The translations under genes were made by a program, and so were the position numbers. Below the pieces are notes generated by a model. The model had not been told where the DNA came from, did no database searches, and saw only the letters and a program-made list of their open reading frames with translations. 64,000 nucleotides of DNA from assembly GCA_003574685.1 (NCBI GenBank), contig QOCQ01000001.1:372001-436000 (forward strand), in the 5' to 3' direction. Below are positions 61,300-64,000 of the stretch, piece after piece. Position 1 is the stretch's first letter. The number at the start of each line of letters is the position of its first letter. This stretch comes from Rhodospirillaceae bacterium SYSU D60007. GTDB taxonomy: Bacteria; Pseudomonadota; Alphaproteobacteria; Reyranellales; Reyranellaceae.

Positions 61300-61874
61300 G
61301 CGCGCAGGACGCGGGCGGCGATGTCCAGCGGCGGGCCGGTGCCGGGCAGTTGTTGCGCGATCAGCAGGTTTGCCAGGCCGTGCACGAAAGACCAGGCGCT
61401 GATCGCGGCCATGTCCGCGTTGTCCTCACCGTGGAGCGCCGCCACGCGCGTGCGCAGCGCCGCGAAGCTCGCCGAGGCCGCCGCGCGCAGCTCGGGAAAC
61501 GCCGCCTTGTCGAGCGTGCTGGAGAACATGAGGTGGAAGACGGCCGGCTCCTCCAGCGCGAAGGCGACGTAGGCAAGGCCCGCGCCCTGAAGGCCGTCGC
61601 GGGCGCCTTCGGCGGTGCGTGCGGCGAGCGTGCGGAAGCCGTCCGCCGCCAGCGCCGCCAGCAGCGCCTCGCGCGTGGGGAAATGCCGGTAGGGCGCGTT
61701 GTGGGAGACACCCAGGCGGCGCGCGATCTCGCGCAGGCTGAGCCCGTCGGGGCCATGCCGTTCAAGCAGCCGCTTGCCTTCGGCCAGCAGCGCCGCCCGC
61801 AGATCGCCGTGGTGATAGCGGTCGGCCGGCTTGGCGCGTAGTCGCGGGGCCGGCGCCCTGCGCGAAGTTGGCAT
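61233..61874 (-). CDS. TetR-family transcriptional regulator
   Basis: From ATG 61874 the protein has 213 residues with the HTH GLSLREIARRLGVSHNAPYR followed by HFPTREALLAALAADG. The C-terminal domain includes AYVAFALEEPAVFHLMFSS, like the WHG-domain group of TetR. GGGAG lies nine bases upstream; ATG 61883 is also possible. Direct-repeat operators overlap its own start, so it is probably self-repressed and also controls the divergent DUF2306 gene. Confidence 0.88.
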   Translation of the reverse strand: MPTSRRAPAPRLRAKPADRYHHGDLRAALLAEGKRLLERHGPDGLSLREIARRLGVSHNAPYRHFPTREALLAALAADGFRTLAARTAEGARDGLQGAGLAYVAFALEEPAVFHLMFSSTLDKAAFPELRAAASASFAALRTRVAALHGEDNADMAAISAWSFVHGLANLLIAQQLPGTGPPLDIAARVLRAYAGKDPNSGLLPAKAASTGTR

Positions 61875-61916
61875 TGACAACATCTCCCGGCATCGCCAAG
61901 TTGGCAATGACAACAT
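61867..61916. promoter_or_regulatory. Two direct-repeat operators of the TetR regulator
   Basis: GTTGGCATTGACAACAT (61867-61883) and GTTGGCAATGACAACAT (61900-61916) are 17-base repeats differing at one base, 33 bases apart. Each is partly palindromic (GTTG...CAAC). The first covers the tetR start codon and the second lies in the divergent promoter region. Confidence 0.72.
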
Positions 61917-61964
61917 TAGCGTTGACGCCGCCGGCCCGCAAGCCGCGCGGCCGGGAGAGCGTGC

Positions 61965-62369
61965 ATGACGCTGGCACCTTTCGAGGCCGCGCCGGCGGCG
62001 ATCCAGCTTCATCTGGTATCGGCGGTCGTGGCCTTCGTGCTGGGAAGCTGGATGCTGATGCGGCCCAAGGGCACGCCGGTGCATCGCCGGCTGGGCCGCA
62101 TCTGGATGGCCCTGATGGTGGCGGTGGCGCTGAGCTCCTTTCTCATCCCGGCGACGATCGGCCGCTTCGCGGGGCCGTTCGGGATCATTCACGTGCTGTC
62201 GGTGTGGACACTGGTCTCCGTCAGCGTCGCGATCTGGGCGGCGCGCACCGGCCGCGTCCGCCATCACCGCATCTGGGTGCTGGCGACCTATTTCGGTGCG
62301 CTGGTCGGGGCCGGCGCCGGCGCCTTCGCGCCCGGACGCCTGATCTCGCACATGCTGGGCTACGGCTGA
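61965..62369 (+). CDS. DUF2306 membrane protein
   Basis: This 134-residue protein has four transmembrane helices: LVSAVVAFVLGSWMLMRPKG, RIWMALMVAVALSSFLIPA, HVLSVWTLVSVSVAIWAA and YFGALVGAGAGAFAPG, with the conserved basic segments PVHRRLGR and RHHRIW. This is the DUF2306 pattern. It is divergent from the TetR gene and likely its target. Confidence 0.82.
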   Translation: MTLAPFEAAPAAIQLHLVSAVVAFVLGSWMLMRPKGTPVHRRLGRIWMALMVAVALSSFLIPATIGRFAGPFGIIHVLSVWTLVSVSVAIWAARTGRVRHHRIWVLATYFGALVGAGAGAFAPGRLISHMLGYG

Positions 62370-63325
62370 GCCTGTTGCAGGCGGGCGAAGAAGGTGCGGA
62401 TGCGCTGGGCGTTGGCGCCCAGATCGCTCACCCCGACGCGCGAACGGGAGCGCATGTCGATGCGGGTGCCGCCCGCGGCCGGCGTCAGCCGCACGACGAT
62501 GTCGTCCTTGAAGGCGAACCACGGCGTGGTGTCGACAGCTTCGATGCGGCCCTGCTCGACGTCGGCTGCCACGATGTTCCAGCCCAGCGCGCGGGCCGTC
62601 TCTTCGGCGCGCGCGAAGGCGGCGGGCAGCGGCTCCTTGAGGATCAGGGGCCGGATGTCGGGATAGCCCGCGCGCTGCTCGGCGGCGAATTCCGTGGGGT
62701 AGGCGCCGCCATTGGTGGCGCGCGGTTCCGGCAGGGCGACGAAGGCCGGCGGCTTCGCGGTGTCGGTGGTGATGTCGTTCAGCCGCGGCAGTGTGTCAGC
62801 CGCGATGCGCCAGCTTATCGGCACCCAGGCGGCAGCCACGCCCATGGCGATGCCCATCAGGGTCGCCAGCAGGCCGGGCCGCGACGTACCGGCCGGCTGT
62901 GCCGCGGCCCACAGGAAGCCGATCACGACTGCGGCGATGGCACCGAGGCCGGCGAGCCCCGGCAGTTGCTGCGAGTCGGCGCGCGCATCCAGACCGGGCA
63001 CGACGCGCGAGGCGAGGAACGCCAGCATCACTGCGAAGACGGCCATCACCACGCCGCGGAACAGCCAGGCGAGCCCCGTGGCCAGCAGCGTGCTGCGGCG
63101 ATCGCGCGGCGGCAGCAGCAGCGACAGCGCCAGCCCGCCGATGATGGCGGCCAGCGCCGCCGATGCGCCGAACGCGAAGGCGGTGCGGATGCCGCCCACA
63201 TCGAGATAGCCGAAACGATAGGCCGGCCCGGTCAGCAGCACGGCCAGCGCCGCCACCCAGCCGAGGCCAAACACCACCCGTGCCAGGCGAACCTTGGCGC
63301 GGCTGGGCGGGCGAGGCACGGGCAT
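62360..63325 (-). CDS. DUF1499 membrane protein
   Basis: This 321-residue protein has four transmembrane segments in the N-terminal half (VVFGLGWVAALAVLLTGPAY and following) and a soluble C-terminal DUF1499 domain: NDITTDTAKPPAFV, YPDIRPLILKEPLPAAFARA and DTTPWFAFKDDIVVRLTPAA with RSRSRVGVSDLGANAQRI. Its 3' end overlaps the convergent DUF2306 gene by ten bases. The role is unknown. Confidence 0.85.
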   Translation of the reverse strand: MPVPRPPSRAKVRLARVVFGLGWVAALAVLLTGPAYRFGYLDVGGIRTAFAFGASAALAAIIGGLALSLLLPPRDRRSTLLATGLAWLFRGVVMAVFAVMLAFLASRVVPGLDARADSQQLPGLAGLGAIAAVVIGFLWAAAQPAGTSRPGLLATLMGIAMGVAAAWVPISWRIAADTLPRLNDITTDTAKPPAFVALPEPRATNGGAYPTEFAAEQRAGYPDIRPLILKEPLPAAFARAEETARALGWNIVAADVEQGRIEAVDTTPWFAFKDDIVVRLTPAAGGTRIDMRSRSRVGVSDLGANAQRIRTFFARLQQAQP

Positions 63326-63394
63326 GACGCGACTCTAGCACACACCTCGCCTTGCGCGCGTAGGCGCGTCCCTTGTCGGGATGACAGACGTACG

Positions 63395-64000
63395 TCAGGT
63401 CGGCGGCATGGTCGCCTGCATCGAGGGGCGCTGCGCGAAGGTGTCGTACCACTTCGCGAGCTTCTTGCGGCCCTTGCGCCAGTTCTCGTCGGCGAAACGG
63501 AAGTCGAGATAGCCCAGCGCACAGGCGAAGGTGACGTGGCCGATGGTGGGCGCGCCCTTGAGGCTGCCGGCTTCCTTCTCCATCTGGTCAAGGGCGCTGC
63601 GGATTTTCTTCATCTGCGCATCCTGCCAGGCCTGGTTGCGCATCCCTTCGTCGCGCAGCGTGAGCTCGTAGCGCACCAGCAGCGCGGCATCGAGCAGACC
63701 GTCGCCCAGCGCCTGCTGGCGCAGCGCGTTGAAACGCGCCTTGCCGCGGGCGGGGAAGAACTTCTTTTTTCGATGCTTGCTGTCGAGGTATTCGCAGATC
63801 ACTGGCGAATCATAGAGCACCATGCCCTCGGCCTTCAGCGACGGCACCTTGGCCAGCGGGTTGCGCCTGATCACCTCCGGGTGCGGCGCCACCGGCGTGG
63901 TGGCGGCGGTTTCCCTGTCGATCGACTTGTCGAGCCCGGTCTCGATCGCCAGCACCATCGCCTTGCGCACGTAGGGCGAGGTCGGCGAATACATCAGCTT
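63395..64000 (-). CDS. Glutathione S-transferase family protein (5' end outside window)
   Basis: The visible 201 residues begin KLMYSPTSPYVRKAMVLAIE and show the GST N-terminal fold with KVPSLKAEGMVLYDSPVICEYLD (cis-Pro and Ser-binding motif). A helical C-terminal domain follows (ALGDGLLDAALLVRYEL, GHVTFACALGYLDFRF). The start codon is probably just beyond the window edge. The residue contacting glutathione (Ser in YSPTSPYVRK) is present. Confidence 0.88.
   Translation of the reverse strand, partial: KLMYSPTSPYVRKAMVLAIETGLDKSIDRETAATTPVAPHPEVIRRNPLAKVPSLKAEGMVLYDSPVICEYLDSKHRKKKFFPARGKARFNALRQQALGDGLLDAALLVRYELTLRDEGMRNQAWQDAQMKKIRSALDQMEKEAGSLKGAPTIGHVTFACALGYLDFRFADENWRKGRKKLAKWYDTFAQRPSMQATMPPT

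Noticed and set aside
62370-62522. A longer minus-strand start (up to 62522) for the TetR gene
   Set aside because: The added N-terminus reads through the divergent DUF2306 gene, and the operator position and family length support the start at 61874.

Overview
The window looks like a chromosomal stretch of a high-GC alphaproteobacterium, perhaps of the Rhodospirillales/Reyranella type. The pointers are a PHB pair (phaA-phaB) with CTGC-N3-GCAG operators, a CioAB-type bd oxidase with a DUF2474 subunit, RepB/ParB-type partition proteins, LLM-class oxidoreductases and many small DUF proteins. The genus is an inference. No rRNA, intact tRNA, CRISPR array or intact transposase was found.

Layout. 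(1) 0-5.4 kb: a complete His-Xaa-Ser system (hxsA-hxsD-hxsB-hxsC, minus strand, translationally coupled), divergent from a membrane-anchored SGNH hydrolase with a PD40 beta-propeller. (2) 5.4-12.3 kb: accessory genes rich in nucleases: SNase-like, HEPN-like, GIY-YIG, DpnI-like, AspBHI/MspJI-like modification-dependent restriction enzyme and a DUF6998/PD-(D/E)XK-like protein. (3) 12.3-16.7 kb: a tRNA-like 3' fragment, then an operon of a large serine recombinase and two ParB/RepB proteins, divergent from a small HTH gene across a palindromic site. (4) 16.8-22.1 kb: membrane SNase, then a stress-type run (PhnA-like membrane protein, ferritin-like di-iron protein, hemerythrin, DUF4142, DUF2243). 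(5) 22.1-27 kb: a stand-alone LigD-type ATP ligase, an SRAP protein, a double-HTH regulator and remnants of SNase, SRAP and DUF3606 genes. (6) 27-35 kb: metabolic genes (hydrolase, amidase, kinase plus class III aminotransferase/phospho-lyase, LLM oxidoreductase, GlcG-like protein) with broken lactonase and MFS genes. (7) 35.4-42 kb: integrase stump, decayed zinc-ribbon and ligase pieces, then two RTX repeat proteins flanking a possible caspase-fold protein, with a broken vapBC pair. (8) 42-53.9 kb: small housekeeping and stress genes, a HigBA-like pair, WYL regulator/ARPP-1 pair, metalloprotease, HTH-TolB-TPR protein and phaA-phaB. (9) 53.9-64 kb: cioAB, a frameshifted HEPN/MNT pair, a dispersed palindromic repeat family, a second SRAP, RidA, hydrolase, AhpD-like protein, TetR with direct-repeat operators, DUF2306, DUF1499 and a GST running off the end.

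How the pieces relate. HxsB and HxsC are radical SAM enzymes presumed to modify the secreted HxsA repeat peptide. A set of small families (short SNase-like, CxxC zinc-ribbon, LigD ligase, SRAP) recurs two or three times, intact or decayed, suggesting repeated acquisition of a DNA-repair-like cassette. The most novel-looking items are the Hxs/SGNH locus, the caspase-like protein between two 27-residue-period RTX proteins, and the nuclease cluster beside the recombinase-ParB-RepB module.
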